Source: Gloeomargarita sp. SKYG116 (lineage in GTDB: Bacteria > Cyanobacteriota > Cyanobacteriia > Gloeomargaritales > Gloeomargaritaceae). From it: a stretch of DNA of 50,827 nucleotides. A program made the position numbers and the translations under genes. The DNA lies in contig JANWVM010000014.1 in assembly GCA_025056115.1 (NCBI GenBank), positions 1-50,827 of the forward strand, in the 5' to 3' direction. Below are positions 9,126-17,926 of the stretch, piece by piece. Position 1 is the stretch's first letter; every line of letters begins with the position of its first letter. Below the pieces are notes generated by a model. The model was not told where the DNA came from. It made no database searches and saw only the letters and a program-made list of their open reading frames with translations.

Positions 9126-10214
9126 ATGGGGAATACGTTTGGACATTTGTTTCGCGTTACCACATTTGGGGAATCCCACGGGGGCGCTGTTGGTGTGGTG
9201 GTCGATGGTTGCCCGCCTCGGTTGCCGTTGGATGTTCACGATATTCAAAAAGAACTTGACCGCCGCCGTCCCGGTCAGAGCGCCATCACCACACCCCGTC
9301 AGGAAGCCGACCGCTGTGAAATTCTGTCGGGCGTGTTTGAGGGACAAACGCTGGGCACCCCCATCCTCATCCTGGTGAAAAATCAAGACGCCCGCAGCCA
9401 GGATTACCAGGACATGGCTACCACCTTTCGCCCATCCCACGCAGACGCTACCTATCAGGCCAAGTACGGGATTCGCAACTGGCAAGGGGGTGGCCGAGCA
9501 TCGGCGCGGGAAACGATTGGCCGGGTGGCAGCGGGGGCGATTGCTAAAAAAATCCTCCAGCAGGTGGCGGGGACGGAAATCATTGCCTACGTCGAGCGCG
9601 TCAAAGACCTGCAAGCCCAAGTGGACCCGGAACGGGTCACGCACGCTGATGTGGAAAGTAATATCCTGCGTTGTCCTGACCCGGACATCACCCCTAAAGC
9701 CATTGAACTGATCGAAGCAATGCGGCGCGAGGGCAATTCGGTGGGGGGCGTCATTGGCTGTGTGGCGCGTTCAGTGCCGGTGGGATTGGGGTCGCCGGTG
9801 TTTGACAAGCTGGAAGCCGATTTGGCCAAAGCGGTCATGTCCTTACCTGCTAGCAAGGGATTTGAGATTGGCTCGGGGTTCGCCGGTACGTTACTGACAG
9901 GACGCGAGCACAATGACGAGTTCTACTGCGACGACCAGGGCCGGCTTCGTACCCGCACCAATCGCTCCGGCGGCATCCAGGGCGGTATTAGCAACGGGGA
10001 GTCGATCGTGTTACGGGTGGCGTTCAAACCGACAGCGACGATTCTCCAGCCCCAGCGCACGGTCAATCAAGCAGGGGAGGAAGTCGTACTGAACCCCCGG
10101 GGGCGACATGACCCTTGTGTCCTCCCACGGGCTGTGCCAATGGTGGAAGCGATGGTGGCGCTGGTGTTGTGTGACCATTTGTTACGACACCAGGCCCAAT
10201 GCCGGCTGTGGTGA
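9126..10214 (+). CDS. aroC: Chorismate synthase
   Basis: 362 residues, the normal size. Family signatures: [19 protein letters not shown] at the N-terminus, [14 protein letters not shown] (about 93-106), the RASARET block, and [12 protein letters not shown] near residue 282. The enzyme removes phosphate from EPSP to form chorismate, the last step of the shikimate pathway, and needs reduced FMN. It follows the DUF3769 gene by 25 bp on the same strand. Its TGA directly abuts the stop codon of the convergent CBS-like gene with no bases between. Confidence 0.97.
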   Translation: MGNTFGHLFRVTTFGESHGGAVGVVVDGCPPRLPLDVHDIQKELDRRRPGQSAITTPRQEADRCEILSGVFEGQTLGTPILILVKNQDARSQDYQDMATTFRPSHADATYQAKYGIRNWQGGGRASARETIGRVAAGAIAKKILQQVAGTEIIAYVERVKDLQAQVDPERVTHADVESNILRCPDPDITPKAIELIEAMRREGNSVGGVIGCVARSVPVGLGSPVFDKLEADLAKAVMSLPASKGFEIGSGFAGTLLTGREHNDEFYCDDQGRLRTRTNRSGGIQGGISNGESIVLRVAFKPTATILQPQRTVNQAGEEVVLNPRGRHDPCVLPRAVPMVEAMVALVLCDHLLRHQAQCRLW

Positions 10215-10673
10215 TTAGCTAGGTAACAGCTTTTTGAGAATAGAGGCCTCCGCCAGCAGGACTAACAGGAAATCAATCAGGCGCAGTTGCCCATCTGGCA
10301 ATTCCATCACCACTGGTTCAAATACAAGACTGCGGGGCCGTTGTAGCGCCTGTAATGCAGCGTCAACAATGCGGGTAGAACTGGGCAGTTGCAGTTTTTC
10401 GGCTTTCAAGACTTCCACCAGCAGTTGGATAGGCCGTTTGGGATAGATTTCGGAGCTATAGACCTGTTGCATGTGGGACTCAAAGCGCTGGCGACCAATC
10501 GCGCCAATCACCTGGCCATTGTCCACAATCATGATGCCGGGGATGTCGGGATGGTCTTTCATGTAGGCCATCACGTCCCGCGTCAAGGTAGAAGCTGGCA
10601 CCTGGTAGTCATAGGACGGTAAAACGTCCAAAGTCGCATCGGGCTGGAGATGACTGAAATCCGGATAAGACAT
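10215..10673 (-). CDS. CBS-domain-like small protein
   Basis: 152 residues if the ATG at 10673 (MSYPDFSHLQPDATL) is used; an in-frame upstream start at 10724 adds 17 residues that look unrelated. The stretch TLTRDVMAYMKDHPDIPGIMIVDNGQVIGAIGRQRF has the pattern of a CBS motif (a helix, then hydrophobic strands around VDNGQVIG). A second, weaker copy may follow (SSTRIVDAALQALQRPRSLVFEPVVMELPDGQLRLID). Such domains bind adenine nucleotides or act as dimerisation sensors, often fused to signalling modules; here no effector domain is attached. A similar module precedes some bacterial histidine kinases and cyclases, so it may be a stand-alone sensor. I cannot assign a partner. Confidence 0.6.
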   Translation of the reverse strand: MSYPDFSHLQPDATLDVLPSYDYQVPASTLTRDVMAYMKDHPDIPGIMIVDNGQVIGAIGRQRFESHMQQVYSSEIYPKRPIQLLVEVLKAEKLQLPSSTRIVDAALQALQRPRSLVFEPVVMELPDGQLRLIDFLLVLLAEASILKKLLPS

Positions 10674-10759
10674 AAAAACCTCAACAACACAGCAATCGGG
10701 GTAAATCCCCCCCAGCTTTAACATAGCCAGTTCGTGGCCGTGCCATCGTTAAGGTCGGA

Positions 10760-11464
10760 TTAAGGTTTGGCCTGGATTGCCCAGCGCCCCTGGCGAATCA
10801 TGCCCCGCAATAGAGCCAGTTCCTCTGCCGATGGCGCGGCCCGGTGCAACAGGTGCCGAATTTTTGCCATGCGTCGCGCCCGCGTGTGGGGGTACAAGTA
10901 ACCGATTTCCAGCAGCCAATTTTCTAAGTCGGCCAGGTAGTCTTCTAGGGCATCCACAGGCGCTGGTGGTTGGGGAGGAGGTGGAGCCACGTGCGTCTGG
11001 CTAAATTGATAGATTTCGTACAGGCAAATCCCCACGGCCTGGGCCAGGTTCAACGAAGGGTAGTCGGGGTGAGTGGGAATGGTCACCTGCCGGTGGGCCA
11101 GTTGCAGTTCTGCCCAGGTCAACCCCCGGTCCTCAGGGCCAAAAACGAGGGCTACCGGCGCCATGTCGTGGAGAAACCAGGGCAGGACGGCCTTCAAGGG
11201 TTCGCCGGGAGGCGTGCGTCCCAAGGTGGCAATCACTCGCACACAGCCCGCCAAGGCAGTGGTTAAATCTGGGGCCATGCAGGCGGTGGTGAGGATGTCA
11301 GCGGCATGAACGGCCAGGCGCCGCGCCTCGTCTCCTTGCCAATCACACCGGGGTTGTACCAGCACCAGCTCCCGACAGGCAAAGTTTTTCATCACCCGGG
11401 CGATGGCCCCCACGTTGAGTGCGCCGGCGGGTTCAACGAGAACGATGCGAACGGCTGGGTGCAT
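10760..11464 (-). CDS. trmJ: tRNA (cytidine/uridine-2'-O-)-methyltransferase, TrmJ-like
   Basis: 234 residues. The three SPOUT-fold motifs are clear: VRIVLVEPAGALNVGAIARVMKNF (motif 1, about 5-28), VALVFGPEDRGLT (motif 2, about 112-124) and PSLNLAQAVGICLYEI (motif 3, about 139-154), which build the knotted SAM site. The N-terminal start and the C-terminal helical tail match the TrmJ subgroup, which methylates the ribose of nucleotide 32 in several tRNAs. TrmJ rather than TrmL/TrmH is a family-level judgement. The start is about 57 bp from the start of the divergent CIA30 gene. Confidence 0.85.
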   Translation of the reverse strand: MHPAVRIVLVEPAGALNVGAIARVMKNFACRELVLVQPRCDWQGDEARRLAVHAADILTTACMAPDLTTALAGCVRVIATLGRTPPGEPLKAVLPWFLHDMAPVALVFGPEDRGLTWAELQLAHRQVTIPTHPDYPSLNLAQAVGICLYEIYQFSQTHVAPPPPQPPAPVDALEDYLADLENWLLEIGYLYPHTRARRMAKIRHLLHRAAPSAEELALLRGMIRQGRWAIQAKP

Positions 11465-11520
11465 GGCTCAATCCTAGGACAAATCTTGTTAGGCTATGGG
11501 TGTCCGTCTGGAGGTCCGGC

Positions 11521-12177
11521 ATGTTTCTACCCGATTTCGGTCGGTGGTGGCAAACGGCGACGTACTTTGAGGCGGTGCCCATCGTCAACTGTGTACAGCG
11601 CTTGCTGGGGATGCATCCACCGCCAGCCACCGTCACTCCCCAGGGGGAAATCATTTTTGACATGACACGACCGGAGAGTGTGTCGGTCTGGGGCGCCCTG
11701 GATGACGTGGTGATGGGGGGACGTAGCCAGAGCGGTTTGGTGCCCGACCCCGCAGGCGCTCGCTTTGAAGGGGTGGTGACCACAGAAAACAATGGTGGGT
11801 TTGCTTCCGTCCGCACCCGCAATCTCCAACCCCCTTTGGACTTACGAGGCCACAGTGGTCTGGTCCTGCGGGTGCGGGGAGACGGTAAACGTTACAAATT
11901 TTTGGTGCGGGATGACGCGAACTGGGATAGCTTGGCCTACAGCGCTCAGTTCGACACGCAACCAGCTACCTGGATCACGGTGAAATTGCCCTTTTCTGAC
12001 TTGGTGCCGGTGTTTCGCGCTAAGACTGTCCCCAATGCCCCGCCACTAGACCTGAGCCGCATTGTGTCATTGCAAATCATGCTCAGCAAATTCGCCTACG
12101 ACGGCCAGCGCAACCCCACCTTTGCACCGGGGCCATTCCGGTTGCAAATCGCGAGCATTGGCACCTACCGCGAGTGA
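11521..12177 (+). CDS. CIA30 family protein (NADH dehydrogenase assembly-factor-like)
   Basis: 218 residues from the ATG at 11521; an in-frame reading further upstream exists but overlaps the divergent trmJ start and looks unlike protein. Blocks typical of the CIA30 fold (a carbohydrate-binding-module-like beta sandwich) are present: WGALDDVVMGGRSQS (about 57-71), NNGGFASVRTRN, LVLRVRGDGKRYKFLVRDD and WITVKLPFSDLVPVFRAK. The mitochondrial relative helps assemble complex I; in cyanobacteria the role is not settled. No signal peptide is seen; the first 30 residues contain a mild hydrophobic/aromatic stretch (FGRWWQTATYF). Followed 42 bp later by cobH. Confidence 0.85.
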   Translation: MFLPDFGRWWQTATYFEAVPIVNCVQRLLGMHPPPATVTPQGEIIFDMTRPESVSVWGALDDVVMGGRSQSGLVPDPAGARFEGVVTTENNGGFASVRTRNLQPPLDLRGHSGLVLRVRGDGKRYKFLVRDDANWDSLAYSAQFDTQPATWITVKLPFSDLVPVFRAKTVPNAPPLDLSRIVSLQIMLSKFAYDGQRNPTFAPGPFRLQIASIGTYRE

Positions 12178-12219
12178 CGGTCCCCGATTAGACTGAGGGT
12201 AGGGCGGGAGCGCAGGCGC

Positions 12220-12858
12220 ATGGACCTAGACCCGATTACAGCGGCTAGCTTTGCGACCATTGACCGGGAAATTGGCCCGCACCCTTGGGGTTGGTGTTAT
12301 CCCGAATATGTCATTATCCGCCGCGTCATCCATGCCACGGGAGATTTTAGCTTCAAGCATCTGATCCATTTCAGTCCCCACGCGATTGAGTTGGGTATCC
12401 GCGCCCTGCGCCGAGGTGCACCGGTGGTTACCGACGTGGGGCTAGTGGCCCAGGCTATCAAAGCCCACCTGACTACCCATCTGCCCAATCCCCTGATGAA
12501 TGCCTTGGAGCTGGCGACGACCCCTGCTGATGGTGAAACTCGCGCTGCCACAGGCATGGAACAGGCCCTGCGTCAATACCCCCAGGCAGTCGTCGTCATT
12601 GGCAACGCCCCCACTGCTTTGATCAAACTCTGCCAATTACTCCCTGACCTGCCCGCGCCGCCTGCCCTGGTTGTGGGTGCGCCGGTGGGATTTGTGCGGG
12701 TGCTGGAAGCCAAGGCGATGTTGAATCAAACCACCTTGCCGCGCATTTGGGTCGCCGGACGCCGGGGCGGGTCGCCAGTTGCTGCTGCTATCACCAATGC
12801 CCTGATTGATTTGGCCGTTTCAGAACCGCCCCACCAGGCTACGCGCCGTGCGGATTAG
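12220..12858 (+). CDS. cobH: Precorrin-8X methylmutase
   Basis: 212 residues, the usual CobH/CbiC size. The conserved histidine that migrates the methyl group lies in the region RRVIHATGDFSFKHLIHFS (about 31-49); TDVGLVAQAI, VVVIGNAPTALIKLC and GAPVGFVRVLEAKA are further family blocks. The enzyme moves the C-11 methyl to C-12 to give hydrogenobyrinic or cobyrinic acid in B12 (pseudo-B12 in cyanobacteria) synthesis. No other cobalamin gene is next to it. Its last 39 bp overlap the end of the convergent receiver-protein gene. Confidence 0.94.
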   Translation: MDLDPITAASFATIDREIGPHPWGWCYPEYVIIRRVIHATGDFSFKHLIHFSPHAIELGIRALRRGAPVVTDVGLVAQAIKAHLTTHLPNPLMNALELATTPADGETRAATGMEQALRQYPQAVVVIGNAPTALIKLCQLLPDLPAPPALVVGAPVGFVRVLEAKAMLNQTTLPRIWVAGRRGGSPVAAAITNALIDLAVSEPPHQATRRAD

Positions 12859-13188
12859 TTCCTCTTTGTTCACCGGTTTGGTCAGATAGGCCGATGCGCC
12901 CTGTTTCATTCCCCAAAACTTGTCAATATCGCCCTGCTTGCTCGAGCAAATGATGATGGGTACATTGGCCGTCTCCGGTTGCTTCTTGAGCTGGCGGCAG
13001 AGTTCAAACCCACTTTCCCCCGGCAGAACGACATCCAGAAGGATCAAGTCGGGTTTTTGCTTGGCTAAGTACTGACGGGCTTCTTCGGCGCTGGCAACCC
13101 GTTGCACCAGAAACCCTTCCCCCTGGAGATAACCCGCTAGAAGCGCTGCTTCGGTCTGGACGTCTTCCACCAGCAGGACAGTGGGCAT
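12820..13188 (-). CDS. Single-domain response regulator, CheY/PilG-like
   Basis: 122 residues forming one receiver domain and nothing else. Acidic residues E8-D9, phosphoacceptor D52 in LILLDVVLPG, and K104 in the LTKP loop are present. The wording CSSKQGDIDKFWGMKQGASAYLTKPV resembles receivers found in cyanobacterial type IV pilus/phototaxis operons (PilG/PixG/PixH group), but no chemotaxis genes lie beside it, so the partner kinase is unknown. It probably acts by protein-protein contact after phosphorylation. Confidence 0.85.
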   Translation of the reverse strand: MPTVLLVEDVQTEAALLAGYLQGEGFLVQRVASAEEARQYLAKQKPDLILLDVVLPGESGFELCRQLKKQPETANVPIIICSSKQGDIDKFWGMKQGASAYLTKPVNKEELIRTARSLVGRF

Positions 13189-13238
13189 TGGTCTCCCTCA
13201 ATTCATTCCCCATCCTACCAAGGGGGGCCTACAGGAGT

Positions 13239-13769
13239 CTAGGAACGTCCAGCTCCCACCGGCGTTCTAGGCAAGACCTGGTCCAATTGTTCCAGTCGCC
13301 GGGCTTGCAGCCAGCGGGTCAATCCCATCCCTAGCCAGTGGTCCAGGGAAATCGGACCGGCTCCATTGACCAGAAACAGGAGGAAACAAGCCGCATACAA
13401 ACTCGACAGCTCGATGTAAGGAATGCTCAAGCCTGCCACCTTGATGTGATGGTAGATAGCCACCGCCATCGTGGCGAACAACCCTAGCGCCGCCAGCCGC
13501 GTCGCCGCCCCAGCGATTATCAATACTGAGCCAACAATTTCTGTCCAGGCTGCCACATAGGAGAAAAAGATCGGGAACGGCAACCCAATCACCTGGACAT
13601 AGGCCTCGGCAAACCCTGGAATATCCGCCAGCTTGTCAAAGCCGTTGTGAATCATCACCACGCCAGCGACCACCCGCAACACCGTCCAGGTCAATTGCTG
13701 GCCCCACGACCAATCGCCATTGGCACGCAAAAATTCCACCAGCCGCATCGCCCAACGCGCCATCACCAT
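13239..13769 (-). CDS. DoxX family membrane protein
   Basis: 176 residues with four hydrophobic segments. The DoxX pattern is visible in VVAGVVMIHNGFDKLADIPGFAEAYVQVIGLP, FFSYVAAWTEIVGSVLIIAGAATRLAALGLFATMAVAI and the last helix CFLLFLVNGAGPISLDHWL. The family comprises small four-helix membrane proteins, some subunits of quinone- or thiosulfate-linked systems and some involved in oxidative stress; this member cannot be placed further. The start could be 13769 or the ATG two codons later. About 50 bp separate its stop from the start of the downstream receiver gene on the same strand. Confidence 0.82.
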   Translation of the reverse strand: MVMARWAMRLVEFLRANGDWSWGQQLTWTVLRVVAGVVMIHNGFDKLADIPGFAEAYVQVIGLPFPIFFSYVAAWTEIVGSVLIIAGAATRLAALGLFATMAVAIYHHIKVAGLSIPYIELSSLYAACFLLFLVNGAGPISLDHWLGMGLTRWLQARRLEQLDQVLPRTPVGAGRS

Positions 13770-13830
13770 CGCCTCCTTGAATTCGGCTTAACGTAATACT
13801 AAGATTTATTGCCGATTGTAACACAACTTT

Positions 13831-14187
13831 TCAGGATTGGCGGGGTAGGGTCAGGTCGAAGGGAGGCAGGGCTGTCGAGGGGGGTTGTTGGAGGACCGTG
13901 AGCAGGGTTTGGGCCTGGTTGACCAGGGCGGTAAAGTCCCAGTTAGTTGGCAATTCTGGACAGCGGCGCAAGCGAGTCAAGCCTTCAGCTAGGAGCAGGG
14001 TTGCCCCCCGGTAGTTCCCATGACGGTAGTGATACCCGGCCACGGCAATTTGCAATAGTCCCTGGTACAAGGTACGTTGAGGTTCCGGCGCATCGTACCA
14101 CAGGGCTTCGAGCGTGTCATGGCAGGCGTAGTACTCCCCCTGATTAAATTGCTCGACCGCCTGGGCAAAGGCCGGGGGAACCTCCAT
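13831..14187 (-). CDS. DUF309 domain-containing protein
   Basis: About 118 residues from the ATG at 14187 (MEVPPAFAQAV); an in-frame ATG at 14214 would overlap the aspS stop by 23 bp. The sequence FNQGEYYACHDTLEALWYDAPEPQRTLYQGLLQIAVAGYHYRHGNYRGA is the DUF309 helical signature (the HxxxExxW and QGLLQ motifs). The family is common in cyanobacteria and Bacilli and has no settled function. It starts within a few bases of the end of aspS and is probably cotranscribed with it. Confidence 0.83.
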   Translation of the reverse strand: MEVPPAFAQAVEQFNQGEYYACHDTLEALWYDAPEPQRTLYQGLLQIAVAGYHYRHGNYRGATLLLAEGLTRLRRCPELPTNWDFTALVNQAQTLLTVLQQPPSTALPPFDLTLPRQS

Positions 14188-14191
14188 CGGG

Positions 14192-15976
14192 TTACTCGTC
14201 CTGGGGCAACTCAAACCGGATGTGCAGTTCTTGCAACTGTTCAGGTGTAACGGGCGCAGGGGCGTCGGTGAGCAAATCCCGGGCCTGTTGGGTTTTGGGA
14301 AACGCCATTACTTCCCGAATCGAGTCAGCGCCAGCCAGCAACATCACCCAGCGGTCCAGGCCGTAGGCAATGCCGCCATGGGGAGGTGCGCCGTACTCGA
14401 GAGCCTCTAGCAAGAAACCAAATTTTTCCTCGTACTCGGCGGGCGTTAACCCGATGAGCTGAAAGATTTTTTCTTGAATCGGGCGTTGATAATTGCGCAA
14501 GCTACCGCCACCAATTTCGGTGCCGTTCCACACCAGGTCGTAGGCCAAAGCACGCGCCCGCTCTAAATGCTCCACATCGTCGGGGTGGGGTGCCGTAAAC
14601 GGGTGATGCAATGCCTCATAGCGCTGTTCCTCCGGGTTCCACTCCACCAGCGGAAAATCCACCACCCACAGCAGGGCAATGGCCTCCGGGTCAATCAGGT
14701 GCAATTCTCGCCCGAGGTGTTGCCGCAGGTGGTCTAACGATTTATTCACCACGGCTGCTGGTCCCGCCCCGAACAGGAGTAAATCCCCCGGTCGCGCTTG
14801 CGTGCGTTCTAGCAATGCCTGTTTTTGGTGGTCCGTGAGATGGTCTTTGATGGCCCCAATCGTGTCCAGTTCATAGCCCTCGCGCACCCGGATGTAAGCC
14901 AAACCCTTGGCGCCGGCTTCCGTGACTAACCGGAACAGGTCCCCCCCTGGTTTGATCCGCACATTGGAAATAGTTTGGGCATGGTGGCCTGGCACGGGCA
15001 GGATTTTGACGCATCCCCCCGTTTGAACGGCTTCGCGAAACACCCGAAATCCGCAGTCGGCCAGCACATCGGAGACATCTACCAGTCGCAGGTCAAACCG
15101 GGTATCGGGGCGGTCGGTGCCGTACTGGGCCAACGCCTGCTGGTAAGTCAAGCGGGGAAAGGGGCGTGGCAGTTGGATGCCCTTGATTTTGTAGAGCACG
15201 TGACACACCAGCTCCTCGTTCAACCGGAGCATGTCCTCCAGCGACACGAAACTCAATTCCATGTCCAACTGAGTGAATTCCGGCTGGCGGTCGGCGCGCA
15301 AATCCTCATCCCGAAAGCAGCGGGCAATCTGGTAGTAGCGGTCGCAGCCGGAGACCATCAGCAATTGTTTGAACAATTGGGGCGATTGGGGCAGGGCGTA
15401 GCATTGACCAGGGTAAACGCGGGAGGGCACCAGGTAATCGCGCGCTCCTTCCGGGGTGGACCGAGTTAGCATCGGCGTTTCCACTTCCAGAAACCCCAGT
15501 TCGTCTTCGAGATAGCGGCGGATGCACTGGACAACCCGATGCCGCAGGCGCAAGTTCTGTTGCAACCGGTCACCGCGCAGGGCCAGGTAGCGATACTTCA
15601 GGCGCAGTTCTTCCCGCACCGGTTCATTGCCGCTCACCGCAAAGGGCAGGGCGCGCGTCACGGGATTCAGAATGACCAGCTCCGCGGCGTAGATTTCAAT
15701 AGCGCCGGTGGTAAGCCGGGGATTTTCTGAGCCAGGGGGGCGTTGGCTGACCGTGCCCTTGACCTGAACAACGGATTCCAGGCGCAGCTGCTGGGCCACT
15801 GGGTAAGAGTGGGGGGTCCGTTCCGGGTCGCTGACAATTTGCACTCGCCCGCTGTAGTCCCGCAGGTCAAAAAAGATAACCCCGCCATGGTCGCGGTAAT
15901 GTTCAACCCAACCACACAGTTGCACCGTCTGGCCAATTTCCGCAGGACTCAGTTGACCACACAGATGACTGCGCAT
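14192..15976 (-). CDS. aspS: Aspartyl-tRNA synthetase
   Basis: 594 residues, the bacterial type. The N-terminal OB-fold anticodon-binding domain ([31 protein letters not shown]) is followed by class II motif 1, motif 2 ([19 protein letters not shown]), the bacterial GAD insertion in the middle and class II motif 3 ([14 protein letters not shown]). It charges tRNA-Asp; whether it is discriminating or also charges tRNA-Asn depends on whether the genome has asparaginyl-tRNA synthetase. The start is divergent from the methyltransferase gene 88 bp away. Confidence 0.97.
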   Translation of the reverse strand: MRSHLCGQLSPAEIGQTVQLCGWVEHYRDHGGVIFFDLRDYSGRVQIVSDPERTPHSYPVAQQLRLESVVQVKGTVSQRPPGSENPRLTTGAIEIYAAELVILNPVTRALPFAVSGNEPVREELRLKYRYLALRGDRLQQNLRLRHRVVQCIRRYLEDELGFLEVETPMLTRSTPEGARDYLVPSRVYPGQCYALPQSPQLFKQLLMVSGCDRYYQIARCFRDEDLRADRQPEFTQLDMELSFVSLEDMLRLNEELVCHVLYKIKGIQLPRPFPRLTYQQALAQYGTDRPDTRFDLRLVDVSDVLADCGFRVFREAVQTGGCVKILPVPGHHAQTISNVRIKPGGDLFRLVTEAGAKGLAYIRVREGYELDTIGAIKDHLTDHQKQALLERTQARPGDLLLFGAGPAAVVNKSLDHLRQHLGRELHLIDPEAIALLWVVDFPLVEWNPEEQRYEALHHPFTAPHPDDVEHLERARALAYDLVWNGTEIGGGSLRNYQRPIQEKIFQLIGLTPAEYEEKFGFLLEALEYGAPPHGGIAYGLDRWVMLLAGADSIREVMAFPKTQQARDLLTDAPAPVTPEQLQELHIRFELPQDE

Positions 15977-16064
15977 TGCCCACGCCCGAAATTGCTTTTT
16001 TATAGTAACCCCTTCCGGTCACCGGTTGGGCTAGAATCGGGCGGAAGGCTGTCACCCAACCCCT

Positions 16065-16871
16065 ATGGATGCTGCGCTTGACCGGATGTACCGCTACCGT
16101 TTGCCCTTTCTACAAAAAGAACTCGCCCATCTGCCAGAACACCTGACACTGGGGGATTTACGCGGCTTAGACCACTACCACTACTGCGGCACGACGGCCA
16201 TTGACCAAGCCATCCAACGGTTAGACATCACGGCCCAATCCCATGTACTGGACATTGGGGCAGGCGTCGGGGGCACAGCGCGTTACTTGGCCGAGCGGGT
16301 GGGTTGCCGGGTGACGGGATTGGAATTGCAGCCCTGCTTGTGCCAGATGGCCATCGAACTGACGGAGCGCACAGGGTTAAGTGAACGGGTGACATTTATC
16401 CAAGGCGACATCCTGCAGGGATTGTCAGGACAATACGACGCCTGGTTATCGCTCCTGGTTTTCTTGCACATTCCGGACCGGGAAACGTTATTCCAGCAAT
16501 GCGCGGCAGTTCTCAAACCGGGTGGTCGCTTTTACATCGAGGACTACGTTCAGCTACAGCCGTTGACCACCAGCGAGCGCGAAACGTTGGCCCACATGGT
16601 GGCTTGCCCCGACTTGCCCACGATTGAGCAGTATCAAGCTCATCTGCAGCAGGCTGGGTTTGGAGACATCGCCTGGGAAAATGTCACGCCTGCATGGCGC
16701 GAGTGGGTGCAACAGCGCTTCCTGGCATTTAGGGAGAAACAAGATGACTACCGCCAGAAACACGGTGACGAACTGGTGGAGAGTTATTTAAGTTTCTATC
16801 AAGCCGTAGCGGAGCTTTTTGCAGGCGGAAATGTAGGCGGTGTACGGATTTGGGGGCGACGCGACTTCTGA
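16065..16871 (+). CDS. Class I SAM-dependent methyltransferase
   Basis: 268 residues. The Rossmann SAM site is plain: motif I HVLDIGAGVGGTARYLA (about 63-79), acidic residue in VTGLELQP, motif II ERVTFIQGDILQ, and KPGGRFYIEDYV. The N-terminal LDHYHYCGTTAIDQAI and the C-terminal half match the small-molecule group that includes sarcosine/dimethylglycine and phosphoethanolamine methyltransferases, but nothing in the context names the substrate. Monocistronic, followed by a 167-bp gap that holds a decayed repeat. Confidence 0.75.
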   Translation: MDAALDRMYRYRLPFLQKELAHLPEHLTLGDLRGLDHYHYCGTTAIDQAIQRLDITAQSHVLDIGAGVGGTARYLAERVGCRVTGLELQPCLCQMAIELTERTGLSERVTFIQGDILQGLSGQYDAWLSLLVFLHIPDRETLFQQCAAVLKPGGRFYIEDYVQLQPLTTSERETLAHMVACPDLPTIEQYQAHLQQAGFGDIAWENVTPAWREWVQQRFLAFREKQDDYRQKHGDELVESYLSFYQAVAELFAGGNVGGVRIWGRRDF

Positions 16872-16904
16872 ACAAGTGGTGACTCAGTCCTCTAACACTT
16901 CATC

Positions 16905-16972
16905 ATCCCTCGGGTCGCAGGGGGCAGCCCCGTTACCAGTTTTCCCCAGGGAGTAGCTTGGCTATACCTGAC
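16905..16972 (-). repeat. Decayed copy of the 103-bp repeat B
   Basis: Reading the plus strand, a GGGTCGCAG segment followed by GGCAGCCCCG, then GTTTTCCCC and finally GTAGCTTGGCTATA follows the order of blocks in the intact repeat B at 45791-45893 (GAGTCCCGGAG, CACGGCCCCGCC, GTTTTCTC, GCAGCTTAGCTATA). The match is patchy and the far end is lost, so this is a tentative relic. It fills most of the gap between the methyltransferase gene and the membrane-protein gene. Confidence 0.4.
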
Positions 16973-17038
16973 CATCGCAGACCTTTGCGCTGCTGGACGA
17001 ATTACTTGATACATTAGGGCTGTGCTCCTAGTCGCAGC

Positions 17039-17926
17039 ATGGTCACGCCACCGCTCAACGTCGGCAATATTTTGACGCTGGCGCTCCAGATATACAGGCA
17101 GCGTTTTTGGCCGTATTTGTGGTTATCGTTGCAAGCGCATCTATGGTTGCTGGTGCCGGTCTATGGCTGGGCCAAGTGCAGTGGTTTGCTGGGAGCGATC
17201 GCTCGCCTGGTCGTGCAGCAGTTACGGGGGATTACAGAACCTCCCCAGGCGGCTGTGGCGATTGGCGAAAAGAAGATGTGGCACTTGTTTGGGGCGGGGA
17301 TGCTCTACAGCGTCACAGCGACGATACTGCTGGGGTTGCTTGCCCTGCCGATGCTGGTGTTGACCGTGCCCTTGGGAGAGATGTTGACACGCACACAGGC
17401 GTGGGCAAACCCCTGGATGACCTTAGGTTTCGTTCTATGGGTACTGCTGGTGGCGGCAGGCGGATTATTCCTATGGGCGTGGCTCATCTGTCATTTACTG
17501 CTGTATCCCTTGCCAGTGGTGATGGAAGACGAAGTGACTTATGACCGCAGTTTGGCGCGCAGTTGGCAACTCATCCAAGGGTCGGTGCTCCGGGTGCAAC
17601 TGGTGATGGTGTTAGGGATACTGCTACTCATGCCGTTGCAGATACCTGTGCAGATAGTTCTCAATGTTTTGCAAACGTTTTTGTTGGTGCTGGCCAGTAC
17701 CGTGGGCCTCATGGCTGGCATGGTGGTGTCCATGTTGACCGGTGGCGCTGAAGCAGTCGTAGGTGTTGTCATGGTGGCGCCGCTGGCCCTGGCGTTTGTC
17801 ATACCGCCGTTGTTGGCAGGTGCAGTTTTTGCTCCGTTTTGGCAAGCGGTCTTGGCAGTCATCTATCACGATGCCTGTTGTTGCCGCGAGGGTTGGGGGT
17901 TGGTTTTACCGGCGGTAGACGCATGA
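17039..17926 (+). CDS. Polytopic membrane protein, unknown function
   Basis: 295 residues with about six strongly hydrophobic stretches (about residues 24-45, 83-115, 120-160, 180-215, 220-265). The block VMEDEVTYDRSLARSWQLIQGSVLRV followed by a long hydrophobic region is the pattern seen in DUF975/YciC-like and related integral membrane proteins that bear the phrase 'alW RSW.L..G'. I cannot give it a function. Its stop overlaps the start of the RDD-family gene (ATGA at 17923-17926), so the two proteins are made together and may act together in the membrane. Confidence 0.65.
   Translation: MVTPPLNVGNILTLALQIYRQRFWPYLWLSLQAHLWLLVPVYGWAKCSGLLGAIARLVVQQLRGITEPPQAAVAIGEKKMWHLFGAGMLYSVTATILLGLLALPMLVLTVPLGEMLTRTQAWANPWMTLGFVLWVLLVAAGGLFLWAWLICHLLLYPLPVVMEDEVTYDRSLARSWQLIQGSVLRVQLVMVLGILLLMPLQIPVQIVLNVLQTFLLVLASTVGLMAGMVVSMLTGGAEAVVGVVMVAPLALAFVIPPLLAGAVFAPFWQAVLAVIYHDACCCREGWGLVLPAVDA
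17195..17202. other. HIP1 octamer GCGATCGC
   Basis: The palindrome GCGATCGC, abundant in many cyanobacterial genomes as highly iterated palindrome 1, occurs here inside the membrane-protein gene. It is the only copy I noticed in the window, so HIP1 does not appear to be enriched in this genome region. Confidence 0.7.

Noticed and set aside
17839-17922. Longer reading of the RDD-family gene
   Set aside because: The extra part lies inside the preceding membrane-protein gene; the ATGA junction at 17923 is the more natural start.
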